Positions 31,339-44,429 of a DNA stretch of 64,000 nt are shown here, piece after piece. The notes under the pieces were generated by a model. The model had not been told where the DNA came from. It worked only from the letters and a program-made list of their open reading frames with translations, and did no database searches. Position 1 is the stretch's first letter. Each line of letters opens with the position of its first letter. The stretch is from Avena insularis (taxonomy: Eukaryota > Streptophyta > Magnoliopsida > Poales > Poaceae): positions 231,115,661 to 231,179,660 of the forward strand of contig CM042685.1 in the NCBI GenBank assembly GCA_023614405.1, given 5' to 3'. Position numbers and translations under genes: made by a program.

Positions 31339-34057
31339 AACTCCTGCTCGTCCTTGAGTAGGTAAGTGATAAAAGAATAATTTTTGAGGTGACATGCACC
31401 CTCACAATAAAGATCCAACCATTTGCAAACATTGAAAGCTGGGATCAAAGAACTCTAAACATGTGCATGAAAGATGGAGTTCTAACAATAGGATATAGTA
31501 ACTATGCATGCAACATGGCAAGCTACAAACAAGGATCATGAATAACATGCATTGAAAAACGTTTGTTTGTTTCACATGCAGAAAACATAGCATAGTGGCA
31601 ATCAGCTTGTCCCTCATAGAGTAGCAATATAATGCATAAGACACCTGCAAAGTTCACAAGGGTGACTAGAAACTAGTAGCACAGGAACAAGTAATAACAC
31701 AATATACATCAATTAATAAGCTTTGGAACATTGCACACAGAATGACAACTATGCTCTCTTAATGGTGCCTAAAGGTAGAAGGTGGAGACTCAATAATGGT
31801 GGAAGAAAGGCCTTTTGTAAAGGAAGCAGGGATTAGAAGTTTCAAAAGGAGCTTCCAAAAATTATGGTACTTGTTAGCTTTTAGCCCTCATTGCCCCTAT
31901 CATAAGCATCTTGAAGTGGTTAAGGTTAAAGTGGCAAAGCTGGAGTATATGCTTGACGAAGTATAAGTTGGCAATCTCATGCCCCTTGAATACGAGGGCC
32001 ACACCTCATGCATACTCAACTTTGGGTCCATGTAAGTTCTTGTCACTATAAGTATTTGCATATCATTGAGAACCGCCAACGAGGTACCCCTTGCACATGG
32101 TATAGGAGCTTTCCCATAACCAAAATGACAAGGCAAGCAGACAATGAGAATCTCAGGAATTCTTCTTATGTACCATGGGAATATGGTTCTTTTTTCTCTC
32201 TTTCCTCTTTTCTCAATGTGTCTCTTTTTTTATAAGAAGAATGCTTCATAGATGTCACTATGGTGATGCTGCAAGTTTCCTCCATGATTAGGCATGGCTT
32301 AGGCTAGCGGCCCAGGTGTTTCTCTAACACGGGATACAAACTCCATGGACTTACAAGTTCCCTCTTTATTTCACACCGATGACATCCATAGAAAAAAGAA
32401 CATGATATCAACTGAGTACAATAAGGTACAAGTGCAATGTTGAAAACGTTCCTCGTGACAGCATGGTTCTGCTAATTCCAACTTATAAGTGCAAGCATAT
32501 ACAACAAAGTTGTCACAATGGTTCAAGTTTATTAGGGGCAAAGAATAAAGTGTGCCATCAAGTTCGTGAGGGCTTTAATCACTAAGTTTTCACATAACAA
32601 AATAGTTTTTAATTGGAAGATAGATGAAAACAAGAATATACTTTGGAATGGTGTAACACACCATCCATAGGAGTTTATAGTGGACACTTTGGAATAACTT
32701 GGTTTCTTGGGAGTTGGAAGCATGAGTAGAACTTACTCATACAAGTGGAGGCTAGCAAAAGACTGGGAGCAACCAACTAAGAGAGCAATAATGGCCATAA
32801 TTATGCAATGCAACAAAGCAAACTAATAAAAGCAAAGAGTGGTATTACAAGTCAAGGACGAAATGATCATAGAGGCTAATGGTGACTTGTCATTGTAATA
32901 ACATGGTGTGAGCATGTGCCAAGTCAACCCAAGCAAAACATCAAAGGAGAATACCACAATACTATGATTTTGCATGCTAAAACAACGCATAATTTCTTCA
33001 AGGCACACTAAGCAATCCCAATTGTTTGGAACAAGACATGCTACAACAATAATCACTAAGCATAATGCTAAAACAACACCTAGCATGTCATGCTAAAGTC
33101 TAAGTCACAGTCAATGCAAGCTCATCTTGCACTTCAAGCAAGAACTTACTACTCCTTTCCAAACACCAAGCAAACTTATTTGCAAAACAACACAGCGAGA
33201 GCGGGGGTCCAAACTACTAAAGCAGACTAAACAAACTAAGCAAAGCACGAAAACTAAGACGCTCCAAGAACAACACAACTGTGCATGAAACAATAAAAAC
33301 GAAGTGTCTAGACAGACCTGAGTTTTTTATTGATGAAGAAGGGGATTCCTTGGGCATCCCCAAGCTTTGACGCTTGTACCTCTTGGATATTTCTTGGGGT
33401 GACACCATGGTGGCATCCCCAAGCTTTAGCTTTTGTCCATTCTTCATATCATTGCATCATTCTCTCTCTACACCTGAAATTTTTCCTTCATACAAAACTT
33501 CACACAATCTTCATTAGCAACATTAGCTTATTCAAAAGATATTAGACCACTGGCAAAGCTTTGGAACAGCAAGGCTTTTCACTAAAAACACAAGCTACTG
33601 TATTAACTCCTTCAAAGAAACTCAATTTACCTGAAGAGAGCTCAAAAAGGAATCAATAAGAAGCAAATGCAAATAATGACAGAAATTTGTAAAACAGACC
33701 AGCAGGTAGAAAAGAATTTTTTTGAACATCTTCTGTTGCTCAAATAAAAAAGTGTTGCTAATGAAAGTTAGCCAACATACTGGGGGATTTATTCATAAAT
33801 TTTGATCTCAATCCGAGATACAGAGCCTCCTCACGAATGTTTTTGGTGGAGGACAGAAATCTGTTTCGGGACAACAACTCCCCAAATCTCACTTCCCTCT
33901 CATTAGAGGTCATTCTTGGCACAAAAAGCAAACAAAAAGGATAAGGAGAGGTCATTACAGAAGTAATAACTTCCAAGACTCAAGGAAACTCTTGGGTTAT
34001 CTCCCAACAAGTACTTTTCTTTAACGCCTTTTAGTTAGGCACAAGAAGCAAGAAGAA
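31339..34057 (-). other. Element D non-coding 3' internal region, about 2.7 kb
   Basis: Where an autonomous relative would have RT, RNase H and integrase, there are only short unconnected frames with no recognisable motif. It contains two internal purine-tract copies (33354-33367 and 33413-33426) set in a short duplicated context. I see no host gene. Confidence 0.6.
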
Positions 34058-34963
34058 TCAAGTATTTTCAAATGAAGAAGCATTAACATCAAATCTTGCT
34101 TTCAAAGGAGGAGCAAAAAGCAACTTTTCTCTTCTCATGGGTAAGTGTTCAATACCTTTCTTGAATGGAAAATGATATTTGATGGTGCCTTCTTTCATAT
34201 CAATGATGGCACCAACTGTTCTAAGAAAAGGCCTTCCCAAAGTAATAGGACAAGAAGCATTGTATTCAACATCCAAAACGTAGAAATCAATAGGGACATA
34301 AGCATTGTTAACCATAATGATAACATCATTAATACTCCCCATGAGTTTCTTCTTATCATTATCATTGAGTGGGACATCCAAATAACAATCTTCTAATGGT
34401 GGCAAATCAAGCATTTCATAAATCTTCCTAGGCATAATAGAGACACTAGAACCAAGATCACATGAAGCTTTGAGATCAAAGTCATTCACTTGCATATTAA
34501 TAATGGGTTCCCAACTATCTTATACTTTCCTAGGAATAGAAGCTTTGTGTTTTAGCTTCTCTTCCTTAATCTTAACAAGAGCATCTGTAATGTGTTTGGT
34601 AAAGGCAACATGCATATCACTAGCATCAGGACTTCTAGCAAGCTTTTGCAGGAACATAATCACTTCAGAAATATTGCAACCATCAATATCAAAGTCAAAC
34701 TTAGCATCACTAGTAGTAGGCTCACTAGGCATAGGCATAGTAGGAGGAGGAATAGGGGCTACTTGTGGTTTAGTGGTGATAGTGCACACACTATTGTTTC
34801 TATCAATTTCAGCTTCCCTTTCCCACCTAGCATGAAGTTGAGCTAACAGCCTAACATTTTCATCAATAGTAACTTGTATGGCATGAGCAGTAGCAAAGGT
34901 GTTTTCCATAGTTTCGGGTTTACCATGCATTTTATTAACCAAGGAAGTTTGAGCTTCAGACAA
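34058..34963 (-). pseudogene. Element D gag C-terminal part and protease, one in-frame stop
   Basis: A continuous frame from 34963 downward has one TAA near 34520. It begins with a gag C-terminal/linker segment containing a Pro-rich stretch. After the stop come the retropepsin-like CDLGSSVSIMP (Asp at about 34457-34459) and the C-terminal ITLGRPFL block, the typical Athila protease arrangement in which DLG replaces the usual DSG/DTG. The protein would cleave Gag. The frame ends at 34058 with no polymerase following. Confidence 0.8.
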
Positions 34964-34975
34964 ATAGGATATATT

Positions 34976-36015
34976 TTACTCGATAGTTAAAAGCGTTTCC
35001 TCTATAGTCTTATTGAAAGTGGTTTTTTTACTTATAAAGTCCTTGAGCATTACTTCAAGTTCACAGGGGGCACTTCTAGCATTATTGTAAGAGCTTCTAT
35101 AGGAATTGCCATTATTAGGAGGATAAGGCCTATAATTGTTGTTGCTACCAAAATTGTTCCTATAGGCATTGTTGTTGAAATTGTTGTTTCTAATGAAGTT
35201 CACATCAACTTGCTCTTCTTGAGCAACCAAAGAGGCTAAGTGAACACTATTAGGATCTAGAGGATCTTTCCCATTAACAAGCATAGCCATAATAGCATCA
35301 ATCTTTTCACTCAAAGAGGAAGTTTCCTCAACAGAATTTACCTTCTTACCATGTGGAGCTCTCTCAACATGCCATTCAGAGTAGTTAACCATCATATTAT
35401 CAAGTAGCCTTGTTGTAGCACCCAAGGTGAGTCCCATGAAGGTACCTCCAGCAGCAGAATCCAACAGGTTTCTTGAGGAGAAGTTCAATCCTGCATAAAA
35501 AGTCTGGATAATCATCCAAGCAGTGAGTCCATGAGTAGGGAAATTTTTAACCAAAGATTTCATTCTTTCCCAAGAAGGAGCAACATGTTCACTATCAAGT
35601 TGTTTAAATTTCATAATGTCACTTCTCATAGCAATAATCTTAGCAGGAGGATAGTACTTTCCAATAAAAGCATCTTTGCACTTAGTCCAAGAATCAATAC
35701 TATTTTTAGGCAAGGATAGCAACCATTCTTTAGCTTTTCCCCTCAAGGAGAAAGGAAAAGCCTGAGCTTAATAATATCTCCATCTACATCCTTATACTTT
35801 TGCATCTCACAAAGTTCAACAAAGCTATTAAGATGGGCAACAGGATCATCAGAACCAGCACCAGAAAATTGCTCTCTCGTCACAAGATTCAACAAAGCAG
35901 GCTTAATTTCATAAAAGATAGCATCAGGAGCATGTGGAGCAATAGGTGTGCTTAGGAAATAATTGTTGTTGGTGCTAGTGAAGTCACACAACTTGGTGTT
36001 CTCAGCAGATTTCAT
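34976..36015 (-). pseudogene. Element D gag, frameshifted
   Basis: Gag starts at the ATG at 36013-36015 (MKSAENTKLCDF). It carries the capsid N-terminal blocks (REQFSGAGSDDPVAHLNSFVELC), shifts frame near 35760, then continues with GKAKEWLLSLPKNSIDSW, a FIGKYYPPAKI block and an Asn/Tyr-rich tract (35090-35200). The YPPNNGNSYR tract takes the place where other elements have a zinc knuckle; no CCHC is visible. It was the particle protein of this element. Confidence 0.82.
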
Positions 36016-36232
36016 TTTGGCAAAGATGGGCAAGCCAAAAACAGCAGCAGCAGCTAGAGCAAGGACTATTTTTTGTGTGTTTTTGAGTAAGGCAAGCAAA
36101 CCAAGCTAAACTATTTTTTTTGGGTTTTTTGAAAAGAGGCAAACAAAACCAAGCAAAAGAAACAAAGCAAACTAAAAACAAATTAAAGATAAAGGAAGTG
36201 AAGGACTCCCCTAGTGAAGACGTCATTGGCCT

Positions 36233-36389
36233 TCCCCGCAACAGCGCCAGAAAACTTGGTGCTTGACGGGGAGGAAGAAGTTTGATGTCCCTTTATTCCC
36301 TGGCAACGGCACCAGAAAACTTGTTGAAGCGCTTGACGGGGAGGAAAAGGTTGAATTTGTTCTTTATTCGTTCCCCGGCAATGGCGCCA
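36233..36389 (-). other. Primer-binding site of element D, in three tandem copies
   Basis: The LTR-proximal copy at 36372-36389 (minus strand TGGCGCCATTGCCGGGGA) is the functional-position site. Degenerate copies follow at 36297-36314 (TGGTGCCGTTGCCAGGGA) and 36233-36249 (TGGCGCTGTTGCGGGGA). Each is embedded in a repeated unit of about 65-75 bp with AGAAA/AGAAAACTT beside it and TTGACGGGGAGGAA. Confidence 0.85.
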
Positions 36390-36397
36390 GAAAGTCT

Positions 36398-36944
36398 TGA
36401 TGATGCTCGACGTGGCACTTCGTTGGTAACCCCAAGCGCAGGGTGTGTGAAGAGCAAGCAACAAGTTTTCCCTCAGTTGAGACCGAGGTTATCGAACCAG
36501 AAGGAGGAAGGAAACGTCACACAGGTGTTGCAAACAACGTGGAGACCTGCACAACACAAACTCAAGACTTTGCCCCAATGAATCAGTGAGGTTGTGAAGC
36601 TCACCGGTTTGCTGTAACAAAGGATTAAACGTATTGTGTGGAAGGTAATGGTTTGCAGCAAGTAAAAAACTAACAGTGGAAGATTATCAATGGTAAAGAT
36701 TGGACCGGGGTCCATAGTTCACTAGAGGTGCTCTCCTTAGATAAACAACATGGCATGAAGGGTAAACAAATTACAGCAGGGCAACTGATAGGAACTGAGC
36801 AAGGCATAACAATGCAATTACTAGCCACAAAGATCCTATGAGGTTGATTGGGCAATACAACAATATACATAGACCGCCATCCAACTGCATCTATGACTAG
36901 AAGTCCACCTTCAGGTTATCATCCGAACCCCCTTCAGTATTAAG
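36398..36944 (-). repeat. 5' LTR of element D, 3' portion only (547 bp)
   Basis: It matches the 29790-30330 part of the 3' LTR and ends abruptly at 36944 where the copia LTR of element A starts. The missing part of the LTR should lie beyond the right edge of the window, after A ends. Confidence 0.88.
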
Positions 36945-37371
36945 TGTTGGAGATATGCCCTAGAGGCAATAATAAAAGTGGTTATTATTATATCTTTGTG
37001 TTTATGATAAATGTTTACATTCATGCTATAATAGTATTAACCGGAAACATTAATACTTGTGTGATTTTTAAACTAAATTAGAGTCCATAGTAAAGCCTCT
37101 TTGTAATACTAGCTTGTTGGTTAATAGATGATCGTGGTTTCCCGATCATGAACATTGAGATGTTGTTAACAACAAGATCATATCATTAGGAGAATGGTAT
37201 GATGGACATACTCCTATAGATAAGCATAGCATTAAGATCAAGTCATTTCAATAGATCATTTTCTATAAGCTTTCTGATACATAGTAACCTAATTCCTTCG
37301 ACCATGAGATCATGCTAATCACCATCACCTAAAGGATGCTTTGATGACATCAAACACCACACCGTAACTAG
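36945..37371 (+). repeat. 5' LTR of element A, first segment (427 bp)
   Basis: It begins TGTTGGAGATATGCCCTAGAGG, the start I associate with Angela/BARE-type copia LTRs. It breaks off at ACCGTAACTAG where element B begins and resumes at 56634 with ACTAGGTGGCTATAAAGG. The last five bases (ACTAG, 37367-37371) are the target-site duplication of B. Confidence 0.92.
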
Positions 37372-39304
37372 TGTTGGAGATATGCCCTAGAGGCAATAAT
37401 AAATATAGTTATTATTATATCTTTGTGTTTATGATAAATGTTTACATTCATGCTATAACAGTATTAACAAGGAAACATTAATACTTGTGTGATTTGTAAA
37501 CTAAATTAGAGTCCCTAGTAAAGCCTCTTTATAATACTAGCTTGTTGGTTAATAAATGATTGTGGTTTCCCTATCATGAACATTGATATGTTATTAACAA
37601 CAAGACCATATCGTTAGGAGAATGGTATGATGGACATACTCCTATAGATAAGTGTAGCATAAAGATCAAGTAATTTTAATAGTTCAATTGCTATATGCTT
37701 TCTGATACATAGTAACCTAATTCCTTCGACCATGAGATCATGCTTATCACCATCACCGGAAGGATGCTTTGATGACATTAAACACCACACAGAATCGGGT
37801 GGTTATAAAGGTGGCATTGAGTGTTCGGAAAGTATTGGTTGAGACACATGGATCAAGAGTGGGATTTGTCCATCCATATGACGGATAGATATACTCTGGG
37901 CCCTCTTGGTGGAATTTCATCCAATTGGCTTGCAAGCATGTGACTGGATCACAAGGGATCACATATCACGGGAACGAGAAAAGAGTACTTATCAGTAACG
38001 AGGTTGAACTAGGTATGCAGAGATACCGACGATCAAAACCTCGGATAAGTAAACTATCGTGAGACAAAGGGAAATTGGTATCGTATGTAAGTGGTTCATT
38101 CGATCACAAAGTAATCGTAGAAATATGTGGGAACCATATGAATTTCCAGATTCCTCTATTGGTTATTGTTCGGAGAAGTGTCTCGATCATGTCCGCATAA
38201 TTCATGAACCGTAGGGAGACACACTTAAGGATTCGATGTTGTTGAGTAGTTATGGAATGATGAGTAAGAGACCGAATGTTGTTCGGAGTCTCGGATGGGA
38301 TCCGGGATATCACGAGGAGATCCGGAATGGTCCGGAGAATAAGATTCATATAAGGAAAGTCCTCTTTCGGGGTTGGAGAATGGTTCCGGTGTTTTCATCG
38401 GGAATGTTCTAGAAGGTTCCGGAAGGTCCGGCACTTCGGAGGGGAAGGGTACATGAATGTGTCATAAAAAGTTGGAATGGCTGCATCATGTACTAGGTGT
38501 CATCGCTGAGAAAAATAAAGGGATAAATCAAATCCTAGTTTGAAAAGTCAAACGCCAATTTGAAAAGTCAAACGGCAAGTTTGCTTGGTGGAGGGAGAGT
38601 AGGAAACCTACTTGGGGAGTTCCTCTCCCTCCACCCGTCGGCCTTGGAAGCCGAGTTGGGGAGGGACTCCCCTCCCCTTGTCCGGAGCCCTCCACCTATA
38701 TAAGGAGGGGCAGGGTTGCCCCTCCAAGACTACACCTTTCCTCACCAAAACCCTAGCCCTAAGCCGCCGGCGCCACCACCTCCTGCTGCTGCCGCCGCCG
38801 CCTAGGGAAAACCCTAGCCGCCGACTTCGGCTTCCCCAAGCCCTAGCCACCGGCCTAGCCCTCTCTCCTTGGTGTGTCTAAACCCTAGATCACCGAGGCC
38901 TCTCTCATAGTCCACCATACTCGCTCCGGCTTAAGGCGAAGCCCTGCGAGATCTCCCCTCTACTACCGGTACCACGCCGTTGTGCTGCCGGAATCGCGAG
39001 GAGAGTGCTACAACCTCCGCTACCTGCTGGAACAAGGGAGAGGAAGGTCTTCATCGAGTACCGAACGTGTGACCGACTGCGGGAGCGCTGCCAGAACACA
39101 GCGCCGGAAGGATCGTCTACACGATCTTGAGATCGGCAAGAGTACGACTACATCACCCACGAGAATCCGCTCTCGTTAAACACTTTGGAATCTTCGAGGG
39201 TGAGTTATTCCATCTACTCGTTGCTAAAATCTAGTAGATAGATCTTGGCTTGTTTGTTTGTATGCGGTAGAAAAAATTTGTTTTCCATGCTACGAACCCC
39301 TACA
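37372..39304 (+). repeat. 5' LTR of element B, 1933 bp
   Basis: It starts TGTTGGAGATATGCC and ends GAACCCCTACA, and is nearly identical to the two pieces of its 3' LTR (44444-45327 and 55579-56633). A TATATAA box at 38697-38703 lies in a GC-rich zone rich in CCTCC, with the leader (AAACCCTAGCC...) downstream. Short open frames here are LTR sequence, not genes. Confidence 0.92.
38697..38703 (+). promoter_or_regulatory. TATA box of the element B 5' LTR
   Basis: TATATAA in CTCCACCTATATAAGGAGG. The same box occurs in the 3' LTR at 56027-56033. Transcription would run into the B internal region. Confidence 0.65.
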
Positions 39305-39305
39305 G

Positions 39306-39318
39306 TGGTATCAGAGCC
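39306..39318 (+). other. Primer-binding site of element B (tRNA-iMet)
   Basis: TGGTATCAGAGCC, one base after the LTR end, as expected for BARE/Angela-like elements. Confidence 0.93.
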
Positions 39319-40493
39319 GTGTCTATATGTAGATCTGTTGCACGAGTAGAACACAATGGTCATTGTGGGCGGTGGTGCTTTTATTATCAATTGCTTCTTG
39401 TGTACTTTGCATCTTGCGGTATGATGGGATGAAGCGGCCCGGGCTAACCTTACATGACATCGTTCATGAGACTTGCTCCACGCTCAACATGCAACTTGTA
39501 TTGCATAAGTGGCTTTGCGGGTGTCTGTTTCTCCCATCATAGTATATATTCAATTTACAACAGGCACTTGATAGTTCAAACATCAACGTTGTGGTTCTTG
39601 TTCGTAAGTTAGATCGACAATTATTGAAAGCCCCAAACCACGTAAAATATGCAAAGAAAATTAGAGGCGTCTAACTTTGTTTTGCAGGGGTGTGCTGTGA
39701 TGTGATATGGCCAAGATTGTGATTATATTTGATGTATGCAATGTTCCTTATTGTAAGTTGGCAACCGGCAGGAGCCATATGGTTGTCTTTAATTTCTGTT
39801 AAGACCCGCATGTCTATTCAAAGTAGTTGTAATAGTTGAAGCTGGTGGAAGACAATCATGGAGCAGCGTCATTGACCTTGATGCAATTCCGGTGATGATG
39901 AGATCATGTTCGTGCTTGAAGATGGAGATCGGAAGCACAAAGAAGAAAGGCCATATCATATCACATATTATGAATTGCATGTGATGTTAATCCTTTATGC
40001 ATCTTTTATTGCTTAGTTAACGACGGTAGCATTATAAGATGATCCCTCATGCACATGAATTTCAAGTTCTAAAGTGTTCATCCTTAGTAAGCACCGTTGC
40101 TAAAGCTTGTTGTTTCGAAGCACCACGTGATGATCGGGTGTGTTAGATTCTGCAAGTGTATGCAACGTGAGCAAGCCAGATTTTCTCATGCGGAAGCTAA
40201 GGTTTGATCTTGACGAGCCTAGCATGTACAAACATGGTCTTGGAACACGGATCACCGAAAGGTAAAGCATGAATCATATAGTAGATATGATGAACATGTC
40301 GATTGTTCGCCATTGAAACTACATCAACTCTCGTGATGATCGGTGTTGATGTGGTGGATTTGGTTCGTGTGATCACTAAAACAATGTGAGGGATATTGTT
40401 TTGAGTGGGAGTTCACCTAGATTAATTTAACTATTAATTAGAACTCAATTTGTCATAAACTTAGTCTAAATTATTGCAAATATGTTGTAGATC
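39319..40493 (+). other. Element B untranslated leader
   Basis: A long leader of about 1.2 kb with no gene. It is highly similar to the A leader at 58073-59253, as expected for two members of one family. Confidence 0.75.
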
Positions 40494-43400
40494 AATGGCG
40501 GCCCCTACCATCAATTTTAATGCGTTCCTAGAGAAAGAAAAGTTGAAAAACAATGGAAGCAACTCATGATTGGTTCCGCAATTTGAGGATTGTCCTCAAT
40601 GCTGGTAATTTGACCTATGTGCTGGATGCACATTGGGTGACCGCTGCACTGATGCTACCGATGAAGTAAAGAATGTTTACCTCGCTCGGAAGAATTAGTA
40701 CTCCACAGTTCTGTGTGCTATCTTGTATGGTTTGGAATCGGAGCTTCAGAAAAGGTTTGAGAATTGATATTGTCCGTGAACTCAAATTGATTTTGAGACT
40801 CACGCGGCAGTTGAGAGCTATGAGGGTTCTGAAAAGTTCTTTAACTGCAAGATGGAAGAGGGCAGCTCCGTTAGTGAGCATGTGCTTAAGATGTCTGGGC
40901 ACGCAAACAAACTCCAAAGCTTGGGTATAGTGATTCCTAATGCTTTGGGGATTTACCGTGTCCTCCAATCACTACCACCAAGTTAAAAGAACTTTGTGAT
41001 GAACTACAATATGCAAAGCATGAACAAGCGCTTAACTCTTCTCCATGTTAAAATCTGCAGAAGTGGAGATCAAGAAAGAGCACCAAGTGTTGATGGTCAA
41101 TAAGACCACCAAATTCAAGAAAGGCAAGTCTAAGCAAAAGGGACACTTCAAGAAGGGTGGTAAGAAAGTTACCGCACCGACGAAGAAGACCAAGGCTGGA
41201 CCTAAGCCTGATACTGAGTGCTTTTACTGCAAGGGAGAAGATCACTGGAATCGGAATTGCCCAAAGTACTTGGTGGATTTGAAGAATGGCAACATCAAGA
41301 AGAAAGGTATATACGATATACATGTTATTGATGTGTATCTCGCTAGTACTCGTAGTAGTGCCTGGGTATTTGATACTGGTTCGGTTGCTCATATTTGTAA
41401 CTTTCACAGCGCGAGAATAAACGGAAGCTAGCGAAGAACGAGGTGACGATGCGCGTGGGAAATGGATAAAAGGTTGATGTGATCGCGGTCGACACGCTAC
41501 CTCTTCATCTACCATCGGGATTAGTTTTATACTTAAATAATTGTTATTTGGTGCCTGCGTTAAGCATGAACATTATATCGGGATCTTGTTTATTGCGAGA
41601 CGGTTACTTGTTTAAGTCCGAGAATAATGGTTGTTCGATTTATATGAGTAATATGTTTTATGCACATGCACCTTTGATAGATGGTTTATTCTTATTGAAT
41701 CTCGATAGTGGAAATACACATATTAATAACATTGAAGCTAAACGTTTGAAATCGAGTGATAACTCGACCTATATGTGGCACTGTCGTCTTGGTCACATTG
41801 GAGTGAAGCGTATGAAGAAACTCCATTCCGATGGACTTCTTGAATCACTTGATTTTGAATCACTTGAAAGATGCGAAGCATGTCTGATGGGTAAAATGAC
41901 TAAGACTCCATTTTCTGGGATGATGGAGCGAGCTACGGACTTATTAGAAATCATACATACCGATGTGTGTGGTACAATGAGTGTAGCATCGCGCGGTGGT
42001 TATCGTTATGTTCTTACCTTCACGGATGACTTGAGTAGATATGGGTATATCTATTTCATGAAACATAAGTCCGAAACTTTCGAGAAGTTTAAGGAATTTC
42101 AAAGTGAGGTGGAGAATCAATGTAACAAGAAGATTACATTTCTATGTTCTGATCGTGGAGGTGAATATCTAAGTTACGAGTTTGGCGATCATTTGAAGAA
42201 ATGTGTAATACTTTCACAATTGACACTGTCGGGAACACCACAGCGTAATGGTGTGTCCGAACGTCGTAATCGAACTCTCTTAGATATGGTTCGTTCTATG
42301 ATGTCACTTACAGATTTACCGCTATCATTTTGGGGTTATGCATTAGAAATAGCCGTATTCACTTTAAATAGGGCACCATCTAAATCCGTTGAAACGACAC
42401 TGTATGAATTATGCTTTGGGAAGAAACCTAAATTATCGTTCCTTAAAGTTTGGGTTGCGAAGCCTATGTAAAGAAGTTACAGCCAGACAAGCTTGAACCC
42501 AAAGCGAAAAAATGCGTCTTCATAGGATACCAAAGGAAACTATTGGGTATACCTTCTATCATAGATCTGAAGGCAAAATCTTCGTTGCCAAGAATGGATC
42601 CTTTCTAGAGAAGGAATTTTTCTCGAAAGAAGTGACTGGAAGGAAAGTAGAACTCGACGAGGTTGTCGAACCTTCTCTCGAACTTGCGAGTAGCACAGCA
42701 CCGGAAGAAGTTCCTGTGGTGCCTGCACCAATAAGAGAGGAAGCTAATGATGATGATCATGAAACTTCGACTGTAGTTGCTACAGAACCTCGCAGGTCAA
42801 CGAGAACTCGTACCACTCCAGATTGGTATGATCCCGTTATGAGTGTCATGTTGGTGGACAACACCGATGGCCCTGCGACATATGAGGAAGCGATGATGAG
42901 CCCAGATTCCAATAAATGGCAAGAAGCCACGAAATCCGAGATTGGATCCATGTATGAAAACCAAGTATGGACTTTGGTGGACTTACCGGATGGCCGGAAG
43001 GCTGTCGAGAACAAATGGATTTTCAAGAAGAAAACAGATGTTGATGGTAATGTTACTATCTATAAAGCTCGACTTGTCGCAAAAGGGTTTCGACAAATTC
43101 AAGGAGTTGATTACGATGAGAATTTCTCACCAGTAGCGAAGCTAAAGTCTGTGAGGATTTTGTTAGCAATCGCTGCATATTACGATTATGAGATATGGCA
43201 GATAGATGTCAAAACAGCGTTCCTCAATGGAGACATTGATGAAGAATTGTATATGATGCAACCCAAAGGTTTTATCGATCCTAAAGATGCTAACAAGGTA
43301 TGCAAACTTCAACGGTCCATATATGGATTGAAGCAAGCATCCCGAAGTTGGAATCAACGTTTTGATATGGTGATCAAAAGTTTTGGTATTTACAAGAAAG

Positions 43401-44419
43401 TGAGTGGGAGCTCTGTAGCATTCTTAATACTATATGTAGATGACATATTGTTGATTGGGAATGATGTAGACCTTCTTAATAGTGTCAAGGAATATTTGAA
43501 TAATAGTTCCTCAATGAAAGATCTTGGTGAAGCAGCTTACATATTAGGCATAAAGATTTATAGAGATAGATCGAGACGCCTAATATCATTGTCACAAAGT
43601 ACATATTTGGACAAAGTTCTGAAGATATTTGGAATGGAAGATAGCAAGAAAGGGTTCTTGCCCATGTTGCCCAATACGACCTTGAGTAAAACTCAAAGTC
43701 CAAAGAACGCGTAAGATAGAGAAAGGATGAGTAAGACTCTATGCCTCAGCCATAGGATCTCTAATGTATGCCATGCTATGTACTAGACCCGACATTGCAT
43801 ATGCCGTTAGTTTGACTAGCAGATATCAAAGTGATCCAGAGTGGATCATTGACAATGATCAAAACATCCTTAAGTACTTGAGAAGAACTAAGGATATGGT
43901 TCTTTCTTATGGAGGTGATGAACAGCTCGTTGTTAATGGTTACACCGATGCTAGTTGGAACACCGATCCGGATGATTCTAAATCTCAATCTGGATACGTA
44001 TTTACTTTGAATGGTGCAGCAGTTAGCTGGAGGAGTGCAAAGCAAAGCGTTGTGGTAGATCTTCAACTGAATCGGAATACATAGCTGCTTCGGAGGCTTC
44101 ACAAGAAGCGATATGGATGAAGGAGTTCATTACAGAGCTCGGTGTGGTTCCAAGTGTGCTGGACCCAATGTCTATCTACTGTGATAACATGGGCGCCATA
44201 GCCAATGCGCAAGAACCAAGGTCACACAAGAAGCTAAAGCATATCAAGCTACGTTTTCACGCTATTCGAGAACATGTCCAAGATGGTGACATAAAGATTT
44301 GCAAAGTACACACAGATCTGAATGTGGCGGATCCGTTGACTAAACCTCTCCTGAGGGCAAAACATGACCAACACCAAACTGCCTGGGTGTTCGGTATATT
44401 ACCATGTAATCTAGATTAG
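40494..44419 (+). pseudogene. Element B gag-pol, copia type, multiply broken
   Basis: The start is ATG at 40494 (MAAPTINFNAFLEKEKLKNN). Gag is frameshifted almost at once and carries a stop near 40697. In order after that are the CCHC knuckle CFYCKGEDHWNRNC (about 41219), protease VFDTGSVAHICN, the integrase HHCC zone (WHCRLGHIGVKR...CEACLMGK), the DDE core with all three acidic residues present (HTDVCG, SDRGGEY, SERRN), RT with YVDD at 43433-43444, and RNase H. Breaks include frameshifts in the protease/integrase interval and near 42465, a 27-bp in-frame RT deletion near 43390 relative to A, a stop near 43712, and frameshifts in RNase H. The copy is not functional. Confidence 0.92.
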
Positions 44420-44429
44420 TTGACTCTAG

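Larger units (their letters stand above)
29790..36944 (-). mobile_element. Element D: Sabrina/Athila-like gypsy element with gag-protease only
   Basis: On the minus strand it runs from a truncated 5' LTR (36944-36398) through primer sites, gag, protease, a long non-coding part, a purine tract and a full 3' LTR (31324-29790). No reverse transcriptase, RNase H or integrase is visible anywhere in the 5.07-kb internal region, so it depended on other elements. The 5' LTR is interrupted at 36944/36945 by element A. The 5 bp left of it are ACCTA; the partner duplication lies outside the window. Confidence 0.85.

Noticed and set aside
38600..39180. Possible small genes in the B LTR (also at 56000-56510 and 57416-57939)
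   Set aside because: They recur at the equivalent place in every LTR of the family and represent promoter and leader sequence, not separate genes.
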